Source: Salinibacterium amurskyense
Lineage (GTDB): Bacteria > Actinomycetota > Actinomycetes > Actinomycetales > Microbacteriaceae
DNA length: 64,000 nt
Direction of reading: 5' to 3'
Assembly (NCBI RefSeq): GCF_002797685.1
Contig: NZ_PGFH01000002.1
Span: 62,001 to 126,000 of the forward strand
Numbering within the stretch: position 1 is the first letter of the stretch; every line of letters begins with the position of its first letter. The notes under the pieces were generated by a model. It was given only the letters and a program-made list of their open reading frames with translations, made no database searches and was not told where the DNA came from. Shown here one piece after another: positions 15,340-23,633 of this stretch. Position numbers and translations under genes: made by a program.

Positions 15340-16880
15340 GCCGCGACACCCAATTCCCACAGCACCCGGGAACAGGGGAGAACCCTCCCCTCACTCGTAA
15401 AGAGTTGCGCGAGCGTGAGCGTCAAGCGCAGCAAGGCAGTCGCAAGAAGTCGAGCTCGAAGCATCCGGTGGAGGCGCCGGTTGCTCCCGTTCTCGCCGAT
15501 CTGTTCACGTCGCACTCGAGCCCATCGAGTTCGAGTTCGAACCCTGAGCCCGAGATTGCCGAGGCCGTAGCGGTCGAGGTTGCACCGACCGTCATCCCGG
15601 CGCAGCTTGTTGAAGCTGAGCTCGTTGAACGCGCCGTTGTCGAACCAGCGGTCGTTGCGAGCAGCTCGGCTGTGACTGCGGCCGCGCTGCCGAGTCGTCG
15701 CTCGATGCGCAACAAGCAGGCCGCTGTAGAGGTGCCGGCTATTCCGGTGGCAGCGACTTCCGCCCCGGCTTCTGTCGTTCCGCCCGCCCCAGGCGCTCCG
15801 ACGGTTTCTGAACGACTCTTCACCGCTCCGATCGCAACAGTGAGCGCGCCAACCACCGAATCAGTGCCCGATACAGCACCCACGAGCATTCGAGCTGACG
15901 AGCCCCTCGATCTTCTCGGAATCACCCCCACCACTCTCGTGGCGTCCTCGTACGATGCCGCCGCCGCAACGACAGCCGAAGCTCCGGTGGCGACGCCCGC
16001 TTCGCGTAAGCGCTCGAAGCCCGGCAAGGCTGCCAAGGCCGCTCGAACTCCAAAGCAAGCCGCGGCGGCAACGGCTCCGCGTTCTCGCAAGAAGAGCGGT
16101 TCCACGGTTAAGTCGAAGCGTGTGTGGGTGTCGCGCAAGGCGCTCGCCCCGAGCAGCTCGTCGGGCTCAAGCGGCAAGCGCTCAGCATCCAAAGCCCTCT
16201 CGTTGGTGGCCATGCTGTTTGCCTTCCCGATTCTGGTTGGCGTCTCCGTTCCTTCAAACGTGTTTATGAATGCAGATTCGGCCGTCATCGCCGCAGGAGC
16301 GCCAGCAGCAGACGTGGCCGCGCTCAGTGCCACACCGCGCACCACGCAGTCGCTGGCTGTCTCGGATGACGTCGAGAGCGAAGTTGCTGCCCACGACAAC
16401 ATCAAGGTCATTTCGTACGCCGAAGTGCTCGCCCTCAAGTACGCCGGCGTGGACTACGAATACCGCGCAACGACGGGCGCTATCCGGTGGCCGTTCCCCT
16501 ATTCGATTCCGATCACTGATGGATTCGGGTACCGCTCAAGCGGCTTCCACAAGGGAACCGACTTTGCGGCAGCATCCGGAACACCGATCTATGCCGTCGC
16601 AGACGGCACGGTGGAGCTCATCCAAGCCGACTGGTCGGGTTACGGCTACCACGCGGTGATTTCGCACACCATCAACGGCCAGCAAGTGACCAGCCTTTAT
16701 GCGCACATGATCACTGACTCAAGCCCGATCGTTGTCGGTCAAGAAATTAAGGCCGGCGATTTCATCGGACTCGTGGGCGAAACTGGCATCGCTTATGGTG
16801 CTCATTTGCACTTCGAAATCCATCTGGATGATGTTCCTGTTGACCCCTACGCGTGGCTCACGGCGAATGCGGTCAACTAA
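15336..16880 (+). CDS. M23-family peptidoglycan endopeptidase, membrane-anchored
   Basis: This 514-residue protein likely cleaves peptidoglycan cross-bridges outside the membrane. A long low-complexity cytoplasmic region (residues about 1-280, rich in Ala, Pro, Val, Ser and Lys) precedes one membrane segment (SLVAMLFAFPILVGVSV). The C-terminal LytM/M23 domain shows HKGTDFAAASGTPIYAVADG with the zinc-binding His and Asp, SLYAHM, and GAHLHFEIH with the catalytic HxH. All metal ligands seem intact. The ATG at 15336 is chosen because of the ATGA overlap with the upstream short ORF; GTG at 15252 would add 28 residues. The repetitive N-terminal tail is unusual in length and may reach protein partners. 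Confidence 0.85.
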   Translation: MSRDTQFPQHPGTGENPPLTRKELRERERQAQQGSRKKSSSKHPVEAPVAPVLADLFTSHSSPSSSSSNPEPEIAEAVAVEVAPTVIPAQLVEAELVERAVVEPAVVASSSAVTAAALPSRRSMRNKQAAVEVPAIPVAATSAPASVVPPAPGAPTVSERLFTAPIATVSAPTTESVPDTAPTSIRADEPLDLLGITPTTLVASSYDAAAATTAEAPVATPASRKRSKPGKAAKAARTPKQAAAATAPRSRKKSGSTVKSKRVWVSRKALAPSSSSGSSGKRSASKALSLVAMLFAFPILVGVSVPSNVFMNADSAVIAAGAPAADVAALSATPRTTQSLAVSDDVESEVAAHDNIKVISYAEVLALKYAGVDYEYRATTGAIRWPFPYSIPITDGFGYRSSGFHKGTDFAAASGTPIYAVADGTVELIQADWSGYGYHAVISHTINGQQVTSLYAHMITDSSPIVVGQEIKAGDFIGLVGETGIAYGAHLHFEIHLDDVPVDPYAWLTANAVN

Positions 16881-16979
16881 TCTTCATTCGCGGCCACTTT
16901 TAGGCCAAAAGCGTACTTAGAGGCCCTTAACGGGTGCTAGTCTCTTACGGTGCCAATCGCGCGTTCTGCGCTTTTGTGT

Positions 16980-17051
<72 letters not shown>

Positions 17052-17073
17052 CGTTCATCCACTTGGATGACGT

Positions 17074-17147
17074 GGCTGAGTAGCTCAGTTGGTGAGAGCG
17101 CACGACTCATAATCGTGAGGTCGCGGGTTCGAATCCCGCCTCAGCTA
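17074..17147 (+). tRNA. tRNA-Met (anticodon CAT)
   Basis: The acceptor stem GGCTGAG pairs with CTCAGCT, with a G-U first pair. The anticodon stem CACGA/TCGTG encloses CTCATAA with CAT at 17108-17110. The T-arm GCGGG-TTCGAAT-CCCGC is perfect. The paired first base suggests elongator rather than initiator tRNA. CCA is not encoded. Confidence 0.94.
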
Positions 17148-17439
17148 CAGTTTGTTGTTCCGGGATTCTGATGTCCCTTCTTTGCCGCCAGTGGCAGTGC
17201 GCGTGTGTGGTGGCTGACGCCCTCGTTCATGCTCACGCGATGCGCGCCGTCGAGTCGCGCGTCGTTTCTGGCAGACCTGCCAACTTCGAACAACGAACTT
17301 GACGCACCAGCAGATGTCCTGCGTTCTCTTGGTTGTTTCATAGAAAACTGTGGTTTTCTATCGAAATGGACTCGCGATTGGTATACCGCAGGGTCCCGCG
17401 ACGATCTCCCGTCCTTCGACTGAATGAGGAAAACGCTTG
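17148..17439 (+). other. Non-coding gap with an AT-rich perfect hairpin
   Basis: No gene is seen in this 292-base stretch. At 17340-17361 two perfect 9-base arms (ATAGAAAAC and GTTTTCTAT) enclose TGTG. This AT-rich palindrome stands out in GC-rich DNA and lies 79 bases before the acetyltransferase start. It could be a repressor site. It lacks a T-run and is far from the tRNA end, so a terminator is less likely. Confidence 0.4.
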
Positions 17440-18006
17440 ATGAAGCTGAGCCTTCGCCCACGCTTCGTGCGCGGTCCCTCAATGGACCGAGTTGTCAACG
17501 CGCCCACGCTGGCCACCGACCGTCTCACTCTGCGCCCACATCGCATCGAAGACGCTGCACGCTGGTATGAAATCCAGTCGTCGCCCGATGTTCACAAGTT
17601 CACTTCGTGGCCCGAACGGTCACGCTCCGAGTCCTATGCCCACCTGCTTCACCGCACCAAGCACGTGAAACTGTTGCAGGCCAACGACTTCCTCGCGCTC
17701 GCAATTGAGCGGGACGGTCAACTCCTTGGCGATGTGTCGCTCCACCTTCGCTCCGTCTCGCTCTCGAGCCGCACCGCAGAGATCAGCTGGATCTTGCATC
17801 CGGATGCCTACGGCCAGGGCTACGCTCGCGAAGCGGCGGAGGCCATGATGGAGTTTGCTTTCAACGAGGCAAAGATTCAGTGGCTCGTTGCCGTGATCGA
17901 CCAAAGCAACCAAGCGTCCATTGCTCTGGCGAAGCGCCTCGGGTTCCGCGCGATGTCCCGCGATGGCGACGAACTGTCATTCGTAGCGGGCAGCCTTCGA
18001 GAGTAA
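17440..18006 (+). CDS. GNAT acetyltransferase, RimJ-like, first of a tandem pair
   Basis: This 188-residue protein has the GNAT fold: DRLTLRPHRIEDAARWYEI at the start of the domain, DFLALAIERDGQLLGDVSLH, and the acetyl-CoA loop HPDAYGQGYAREAAEAMME. This pattern is typical of RimJ/RimL-type N-acetyltransferases; the substrate is unknown. GAGGAAAA lies before the ATG at 17440; a TTG three bases earlier is less likely. The next gene is a paralogue of the same length, so a local duplication is probable. Confidence 0.85.
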   Translation: MKLSLRPRFVRGPSMDRVVNAPTLATDRLTLRPHRIEDAARWYEIQSSPDVHKFTSWPERSRSESYAHLLHRTKHVKLLQANDFLALAIERDGQLLGDVSLHLRSVSLSSRTAEISWILHPDAYGQGYAREAAEAMMEFAFNEAKIQWLVAVIDQSNQASIALAKRLGFRAMSRDGDELSFVAGSLRE

Positions 18007-18174
18007 TCTCTCCCGCACGATTCTTAGCTGAATCGTGCCCAACGGCATCCGCCGTAATTTACGTCCTGTTTACAGAACCGGAATCCCCGCGACAAGTTCG
18101 TGTCAGTCGCTGTGTCAGTATTCAGTGAATACGAAGAAACACGCACTCGACGGATACAGCGGTTCGGTAAATTC

Positions 18175-18741
18175 ATGCCCAGATACGACGCTCAGCCCAC
18201 CCTGGAACTGTCGTTGTGCGTGCCGATCATGCACACCGAGCGCCTGCTGCTTCGCCCGCACCGCATGGCGGACGCCGAGCGGTGGCACGAGATGCAATCG
18301 AACCCCCAAGTGAGCGAATACACCGCGTGGCCACAACGCACTCGCCGCTCAGCGCTGCGGCAACTGAAGCGACGAACGCGGCAGACTCAACTGCACCGGG
18401 TGGATGACGTACTCGCCGTGGCAATCGAGCGTGACGGTGAACTGGTGGGCGAGGTCAGCCTGCAATTGCGCTCCCTCACGGCGATGACACGATGTCTTGA
18501 GGTGAGCTGGATTGTTCACCCCGCGCATCAAGGCCAAGGCATTGGGTACGAGGCGATGCGCCCTCTCCTCGCTTACGCGCGAGCCCACATCCACGCTCTG
18601 CTGCTGGTGGCGGTGGTGCACCCGGCCAACGCAGCCTCGGTGGCGCTCGCTCACAAGCTCAAGCTGCATCCGCTGCCGGGCACAGCCGATCGCACCGTCT
18701 TCGTCGGCAGGAATGGGCCGCTGGCCGTAGTGGCGCCGTAG
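18175..18741 (+). CDS. GNAT acetyltransferase, second of a tandem pair
   Basis: This paralogue of the preceding gene also has 188 residues when started at ATG 18175. Shared stretches include ERLLLRPHRMADAERWHEM, AVAIERDGELVGEVSLQL and the acetyl-CoA loop HPAHQGQGIGYEAM. A GTG at 18100 would add 25 residues not matched in the partner. A ribosome binding site before 18175 is weak, so the start is uncertain. The C-terminal halves have diverged more than the N-terminal halves, which suggests different acceptor molecules. Confidence 0.8.
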   Translation: MPRYDAQPTLELSLCVPIMHTERLLLRPHRMADAERWHEMQSNPQVSEYTAWPQRTRRSALRQLKRRTRQTQLHRVDDVLAVAIERDGELVGEVSLQLRSLTAMTRCLEVSWIVHPAHQGQGIGYEAMRPLLAYARAHIHALLLVAVVHPANAASVALAHKLKLHPLPGTADRTVFVGRNGPLAVVAP

Positions 18742-18814
18742 ACCGTCGGCACCGGAGAGCGTCAGGTTCACAGGCCGGTGCTAACGTGGCACCCACCGCC
18801 GAAGGGAATATCCC

Positions 18815-19618
18815 GTGTCAAAGAAGACCTATTCTCCAGAACAACAAGTAGATCGGCTACGGATCTACAACGTCGTGGCGGGCAGTCTGCACCTGCTGCA
18901 GGCGATCGGATTCGCGATCGTGCTCACGATGCTCAGCACTCAAGTTCTCTTCGCCGTCACGGCGGACTACCTCGCGGGCCCTCCCGGGGCGCCCATTCCG
19001 CCTGAGCGGGTGACCGTTTTCGAGGTCAATATCGGCGTCGGTGTTGTGGCTTTCCTCGCGCTCAGTGCGCTCTTTCACTTTCTGGTTTCGAGCCCGTGGT
19101 TCTTCGGGCGCTACAAGAACGGCCTTCTCGAGAGTCGTAACTACTTCCGTTGGACGGAGTACTCGCTCAGCTCCTCGATCATGATCTGGCTGATCCTCGC
19201 GATCAACGGCGTCACCGATATCGCCGCACTCTTCGCGGTCTTCGCCGTCAACGCCGCGATGATTCTGTTCGGCGCGCTACAAGAAAAGTACGAGAAGCCA
19301 GGATCGGGCGGAATGCTGCCCTTCATTTTCGGATCGATGGTCGGCGTCGTGCCGTGGATTCTCATTCTCATTTACTTCTTGCGCCCGGGAAGCGCGAACG
19401 AAGTTGCCGCCCCGAGCTTTGTTGTCGGCATCGTGATTTCGCTCTTCGTGTTCTTCAACACGTTCGCGCTCAACCAGTGGCTGCAATACAAGCAAGTCGG
19501 TAAGTGGAAGAGTTACTTGCAGGGGGAGCGCACGTACATCACGCTCAGCCTGGTCGCGAAGACTGCACTTGCTTGGCAGGTGTTCTCGGGGGCGATCATC
19601 CCGGCACTCACGAGTTGA
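18815..19618 (+). CDS. Heliorhodopsin
   Basis: This 267-residue, seven-helix retinal protein resembles the actinobacterial heliorhodopsin 48C12 along its whole length, as far as I can recall that sequence. Signatures are SLHLLQAIGF (His26), ALFHFLVSSPWFFGRY (His88), FRWTEYSLSSSIMIW with the Schiff-base counterion Glu115, NAAMILFGALQEKYEKP, PFIFGSMVGVVPWI, and SLVAKTALAWQVFSG with the retinal lysine Lys249. Unlike type-1 rhodopsins there is no helix-3 DTE-type pump motif, and the N-terminus is expected inside the cell. Known heliorhodopsins do not pump ions efficiently; a sensory or enzyme-regulating role is proposed. GAAGGG lies before the GTG. No retinal-forming gene is in the window. Confidence 0.95.
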   Translation: MSKKTYSPEQQVDRLRIYNVVAGSLHLLQAIGFAIVLTMLSTQVLFAVTADYLAGPPGAPIPPERVTVFEVNIGVGVVAFLALSALFHFLVSSPWFFGRYKNGLLESRNYFRWTEYSLSSSIMIWLILAINGVTDIAALFAVFAVNAAMILFGALQEKYEKPGSGGMLPFIFGSMVGVVPWILILIYFLRPGSANEVAAPSFVVGIVISLFVFFNTFALNQWLQYKQVGKWKSYLQGERTYITLSLVAKTALAWQVFSGAIIPALTS

Positions 19619-19641
19619 GGGGCGGAGCATCCGCAAGCGCG

Positions 19642-19653
19642 CTAGACCACTTG
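19642..19653 (+). repeat. CTAGACCACTTG element upstream of wall-protein gene
   Basis: This 12-base sequence is identical to 15157-15168, upstream of the M23 peptidase. It is followed by TTGGCC (19651-19656), which has an inverted partner GGCCAA at 19680-19685, next to a TAGGGT box at 19686-19691 that may be a promoter. Confidence 0.4.
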
Positions 19654-19769
19654 GCCACGAAACGACGCTGACCGCGCTGGGCCAATAGGGTTAGCCGGGT
19701 CGGTTCTACTCACGCTCTGCGCCGGATGTTACGAACGCCGGTGTGTGACTCGAACCGATTGTGGATCTG

Positions 19770-21014
19770 ATGATGAATAGTGCTGCCTCTAGCCCCGTGC
19801 CGATGGCCCACCGGCCCGCGAACAGGATGGGGCGAATCGCCGCAGTTCTTGTCGCGTCTGCTCTGGTTGCGGCTGGTTCCGCTATCACCGCGACCCCGGC
19901 CTACGCGTTCCCGGTCTTGTTCACTCAGGACGGGATGACATTTTCTGGCGACGACTTTGACCCTGACGCTGGTGCAACCGTCACCGCCTACAATCCCACA
20001 GCCGCAAGCGGCGGCACCGACGCCGTAATCCCTTCGTCAGTCACGTTTGCGGGCGAGACGTACCCCGTGGTTGCGATTGGCAACACCGCGATGAGGGATG
20101 AAGGGCTCACGTCGGTCGTTATTCCGAGCAGTGTAAAAGTCATCGGCAACTCCGCGTTTGAAGCCAACCACTTAGATTCTGCAGTGATCCCCAACTCGGT
20201 GACGTCTATCGGCAATTCGGCCTTCAACTACAACGGAATGACAACCGTGACTATCGGCAATTCGGTAGAAACGATCGGAGAGTACGCGTTTGAGGGCAAC
20301 GATCTCGAGACGGTGGTGATTCCGGATTCTGTCACCACGATCCAAAGGTATGCGTTCAGTGACAATTCCCTCACGTCGGTGACGTTGGGCGCTTCCGTTG
20401 TCGACATCAAGCAGTATGCGTTCTACGAGAACCAGCTCACCACCGTTACCATCCCGGCATCCGTTACAGACATCGAGCGCCGGGTATTTGCGGACAATGG
20501 TTCGCTGGCCGATGTTGTATTCCTCGGAGCCGCTCCCGCCGCATTCGTTGCCGCAGGTTCGGATGGCTCCTTGGGCGGATCACCGTCGATCGTTGTGCAC
20601 TACTCCAGTGTGTTCGCTGATCCTGCAGCCGCAGCAGGATTCACCACCCCCACATGGCAGGGCTACAACGCCGTGCCGAACCCCGTCGTGACGTTTGACC
20701 TCTCGGGCCGTGGAGCCGCGATCGCACCGAAAGAAGCAGTGTTCCGCACCGTCATTGCCGCCCCAGCTGAGCCCACGGCATCCGGCTACACGTTCTCTGG
20801 CTGGTACACGGATGCTGCACTGTCGACGCTCGCCGATTTCTCCACGCCGATCACGGCCAACACCGCACTGTTCGCTGGGTGGGCTGCGGTCGCTGCTGCG
20901 GATACTGAGCCGATGCTCGCGGAAACGGGCAGTTCAGCTCCCCTTCTGCCGATCGGTGTACTTTCGGCACTTCTGCTCGCGGCAGGAATCGTACTGCGCC
21001 GACGGACGGCCTAA
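19770..21014 (+). CDS. Leucine-rich-repeat cell-wall protein with LAETG sorting signal
   Basis: This exported protein of about 414 residues has a signal peptide (hydrophobic run IAAVLVASALVAAGSAI, likely cut after AYA), then about seven BspA-type leucine-rich repeats of about 23 residues (pattern IPSSVTSIGNSAFxxNxLT). An InlB B-repeat-like stretch follows (SGYTFSGWYTDAALSTLADF). The C-terminus has LAETG, a hydrophobic helix and RRR, a sortase signal of the LAxTG kind used by class E sortases in actinobacteria. It is probably attached to peptidoglycan and exposed for adhesion or binding. No sortase is in the window. The start is uncertain: GTG 19761 and ATG 19770/19773 are close together. A strong terminator follows. 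Confidence 0.85.
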   Translation: MMNSAASSPVPMAHRPANRMGRIAAVLVASALVAAGSAITATPAYAFPVLFTQDGMTFSGDDFDPDAGATVTAYNPTAASGGTDAVIPSSVTFAGETYPVVAIGNTAMRDEGLTSVVIPSSVKVIGNSAFEANHLDSAVIPNSVTSIGNSAFNYNGMTTVTIGNSVETIGEYAFEGNDLETVVIPDSVTTIQRYAFSDNSLTSVTLGASVVDIKQYAFYENQLTTVTIPASVTDIERRVFADNGSLADVVFLGAAPAAFVAAGSDGSLGGSPSIVVHYSSVFADPAAAAGFTTPTWQGYNAVPNPVVTFDLSGRGAAIAPKEAVFRTVIAAPAEPTASGYTFSGWYTDAALSTLADFSTPITANTALFAGWAAVAAADTEPMLAETGSSAPLLPIGVLSALLLAAGIVLRRRTA

Positions 21015-21030
21015 CTTACGCGTTAGATAC

Positions 21031-21064
21031 GAAATGCCCCGCAGCTGATGCTGCGGGGCATTTC
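21031..21064. terminator. Bidirectional terminator
   Basis: A perfect 14-base stem (GAAATGCCCCGCAG with CTGCGGGGCATTTC) encloses CTGATG. It lies 17 bases after the wall-protein stop and 57 bases after the oxidoreductase stop on the other strand, so it can end both transcripts. Confidence 0.85.
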
Positions 21065-21120
21065 TTGTTCGCACCGGAGTGCGAAGAGTGTGCGCCGTTC
21101 GGGTCGGCAGCCACACGGGA

Positions 21121-22119
21121 CTAGATGCGAACGAGTGCCTTGCCGACGTTCGCGCCCTTCATGAGGCCGTTGAAGGCATCCAGAGCGTTGTCGATGCCAT
21201 CGGTGATGGTCTCGTCGTAAGCGATCTTGCCGGCGCCGAGCCATCCCTGCATTGCTTCAGCGAACTGAGGTGCGAGGTGGAAGTAGGCACCCATCGTGAA
21301 GCCCTTGATGGTGAGGCCGCGGGTGACAATGTTGGCGCTGTTCTTGATGCCGTTGTCCTTGGCGTTGATCAGTGACATGACACCGCAGATGGCGGCGCGG
21401 CCACCATCGTTGAAGGCGCCGAGCGCAGCGGAGAGGTGGTCGCCTCCGACGTTGTCGAAGTAGACATCGATTCCGTCGGGTGCGGCGGCGGCGAGCTGGC
21501 CGTCGATGTCGCCATCCTTGTAGTTGAACGCGGCGTCGTAGCCGTACTTGCTCGTGAGAAGTTCAACCTTCTCGGCAGTTCCTGCGCTACCCACGACGCG
21601 CGCGGCGCCGAGCTGGCGAGCAATCTGGCCCACCATGGTTCCGACTCCGCCGGCTGCACCGGAAACGAAGACGGTGTCGCCTTCCTTGATCTGGGCGATC
21701 TGCGTGAGGCCGGTCCAGGCCGTGATTCCGGTGAGGCCGAGAACGCTCAGGAAGAGGGAGGGCGAGACGCCGGGAACGTTGGGCAGAGCCGTGAACTGCT
21801 CGGCGGGGCCCTGCGAAATGTCGCGCCATCCGAGTTGGTGCTGAACGAGCGTACCGACGGGCAGGGCCTCGACGGTGGACTCGATAACTTCACCAACAGC
21901 GGCACCGGTCATGGTCTCGCCGAGGTTGTAAGGAGCGACGTACGAGCGGCCCTCGTTCATGCGACCACGCATGTAGGGGTCGACGGAGAGGAACGAGTTG
22001 CGAACGCGAACTTCGCCCTCAGCGAGCTCGGGAAGGTCGATCTCGACCTTGACGACGTTTTCGGTGGTGGGCTCACCCGTGGGGCGAGAGGCGAGCTGCC
22101 ATTGGATGCTGGTGGTCAT
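21121..22119 (-). CDS. NADP-dependent medium-chain oxidoreductase, zinc-free
   Basis: The 332-residue protein belongs to the zinc-free medium-chain dehydrogenase/reductase group that includes leukotriene B4 dehydrogenase-like and YncB/CurA-like alkenal reductases. It shows SVDPYMRGRMNEG near the N-terminus and the NADP loop VFVSGAAGGVGTMVGQIARQ, then VYFDNVGGDHLSAALGAFND. No structural zinc cysteines are present. It probably reduces reactive enones. AGGAG before the ATG at 22119 fixes the start. It follows the DJ-1 gene after 52 bases and is likely in one operon controlled by the divergent TetR. Confidence 0.88.
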   Translation of the reverse strand: MTTSIQWQLASRPTGEPTTENVVKVEIDLPELAEGEVRVRNSFLSVDPYMRGRMNEGRSYVAPYNLGETMTGAAVGEVIESTVEALPVGTLVQHQLGWRDISQGPAEQFTALPNVPGVSPSLFLSVLGLTGITAWTGLTQIAQIKEGDTVFVSGAAGGVGTMVGQIARQLGAARVVGSAGTAEKVELLTSKYGYDAAFNYKDGDIDGQLAAAAPDGIDVYFDNVGGDHLSAALGAFNDGGRAAICGVMSLINAKDNGIKNSANIVTRGLTIKGFTMGAYFHLAPQFAEAMQGWLGAGKIAYDETITDGIDNALDAFNGLMKGANVGKALVRI

Positions 22120-22171
22120 GTGATGCTCCTTGAAATTGTAAAAGTGGTGAGAGTGAAAAGAGTGGGGGGCG

Positions 22172-22876
22172 TTACGACTTGTCAGCGACGATGCGCTCAG
22201 CGACCGCGACAGACGACGCGGGGTTCTGGCCGGTGTAGAGCTGACCATCGACAACCACGTAGGAGGCGAACGGCTCAGGGGCCTTCGAATATTCCGCACC
22301 GAGTTCAACTAGGCGGGTTTCGACGAGCCACTTGGCCTTGTCGGCGAGGCCGCCGATTTCTTCTTCGCTGTTGGCAAAGCCGGTCATCTTGCGCCCCTTG
22401 AGTACCCAGTCGCCGGTCTTCTTATCGTTGGCGGCGAGCAAGGCGGCGGGGGCGTGGCAGAGCACACCGAGAGTCGTGTTGGACTTCACGGCCTCCACGA
22501 TCAGCTGGCCGGAGTCATCGTCGACCGCAAGGTCTTCCATGGGGCCGTGGCCACCCGGGTAGAAGATCACGTCGTAGTCACCGGCGTTGACGGCATCCAA
22601 GCGAAGTGGATGCTGCAGCACGGGCTGCAGGTCGGCGATGCGTGATTCGAATTCTGCGACGCGCTCGGCGGAACCGACGCCACCCTCGCTGAGGCTGACG
22701 GCGTCAAAAGTGGGGGCGACACCGGCGGGGCTCGCGAGTTGAACCTTCCAGCCAGCCTCGGTGAAGATGCGGTACGGCTCGAGGAATTCTTCTGCCCAGA
22801 CACCGGTGGGGTGCTGGGTTCCATCGGCGAGCGTCCAGTGCGATGCGGCCGAGAGGACCATAAGTACGTTTGTCAT
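22172..22876 (-). CDS. DJ-1/PfpI-family protein (Hsp31/HchA-like)
   Basis: This 234-residue type-1 glutamine-amidotransferase-like protein shows MVLSAASHWTLADGTQHPTG, FYPGGHGPMEDLAVD and the nucleophile elbow LGVLCHAPAALLA with the reactive cysteine. The family includes glyoxalase III and protein deglycases that remove methylglyoxal damage. It stands with a zinc-free alkenal reductase-like gene, which fits a response to reactive carbonyls. GGAGC lies before the ATG. Divergent transcription from a TetR gene across two similar palindromes suggests direct control. Confidence 0.87.
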   Translation of the reverse strand: MTNVLMVLSAASHWTLADGTQHPTGVWAEEFLEPYRIFTEAGWKVQLASPAGVAPTFDAVSLSEGGVGSAERVAEFESRIADLQPVLQHPLRLDAVNAGDYDVIFYPGGHGPMEDLAVDDDSGQLIVEAVKSNTTLGVLCHAPAALLAANDKKTGDWVLKGRKMTGFANSEEEIGGLADKAKWLVETRLVELGAEYSKAPEPFASYVVVDGQLYTGQNPASSVAVAERIVADKS

Positions 22877-22910
22877 AAAAGCTCCTTACCGAAGACGTTG
22901 GTTCTTTACC

Positions 22911-22968
22911 AAACCAATTGGTTCGACATTATGTCGGCGTGTAGGCTAAGTCAAACCAACAGGTTCGA
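22911..22968. promoter_or_regulatory. Tandem TetR operators
   Basis: AAACCAATTGGTTCGA (22911-22926) and AAACCAACAGGTTCGA (22953-22968) match at 14 of 16 bases and start 42 bases apart, close to four helix turns. Each has AACCAA-type symmetry. They lie between the DJ-1 gene and the divergent TetR gene. A weaker copy with TTGGTTC sits at 22891-22906. Confidence 0.7.
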
Positions 22969-22982
22969 TTTGGAGGTGTTTG

Positions 22983-23588
22983 GTGGTTTCAACAGAAATG
23001 CCGCGTGATCAACTCCGCGGCCGTGAAACAAAACAGCGCGTACTGGAGGCAGCTGCGGCTGAATTCGCCGAGTACGGCGTTGCCGGTGCGCGCATTAACC
23101 GCATCGCAGAAACGGCAAAAGCCAGCAAGGAACGCATCTACGCCTGGTTCGGCGACAAAGACGCGCTCTTCGACCACGTCATGCAAACGGGTCTCGACCG
23201 CCTCGCCCACGCGGTGCCGATCGACGCCGATCTCGTGGAATACACCGTGCGACTGCACAACTACTTCGTCAACGATCCCTCGGCCGAACGCGTCGCCATG
23301 TGGGCCTGGCTGCACGACGCGGCCACCCTCGGCTCCTTCTCTGAAGGGCGCGTCGAGGGCTACCGTCACAAACTCGAGGTGATCGCTGACGCTCAAGAAC
23401 GCGGCGTTGTTGATTCCTCGTGGAAGCCAGAAGAACTGCTTGCTCTCTTGCTCGCGGTCGCGAGCAACTGGGAGCGCGCGCCGGCAGAACTGCGCTCCAT
23501 CGGATGCCCCGAGTACGCAGAAAGCGAAGAGGCTCGGTGTGCTTCGGTGCGTCAGGCAGCGAAACGCCTTGTGGAGCCGCGCGGCTAG
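22983..23588 (+). CDS. TetR/AcrR-family regulator
   Basis: The 201-residue protein has an N-terminal helix-turn-helix (RVLEAAAAEFAEYGVAGARI followed by AETAKASKERIYAWFGDKDALF), the usual TetR pattern, and a helical ligand-binding C-terminal part. GGAGG six bases before GTG 22983 supports this start. It is divergent from the DJ-1 and oxidoreductase genes, with two 16-base palindromes in between, so it probably represses both directions. The inducer is unknown; a reactive aldehyde or quinone is a reasonable guess from the targets. Confidence 0.9.
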   Translation: MVSTEMPRDQLRGRETKQRVLEAAAAEFAEYGVAGARINRIAETAKASKERIYAWFGDKDALFDHVMQTGLDRLAHAVPIDADLVEYTVRLHNYFVNDPSAERVAMWAWLHDAATLGSFSEGRVEGYRHKLEVIADAQERGVVDSSWKPEELLALLLAVASNWERAPAELRSIGCPEYAESEEARCASVRQAAKRLVEPRG

Positions 23589-23633
23589 AGCGCAAGCATC
23601 CTGCGGCGCCCTGTCTGCGGCGGGAAGCGGCCG

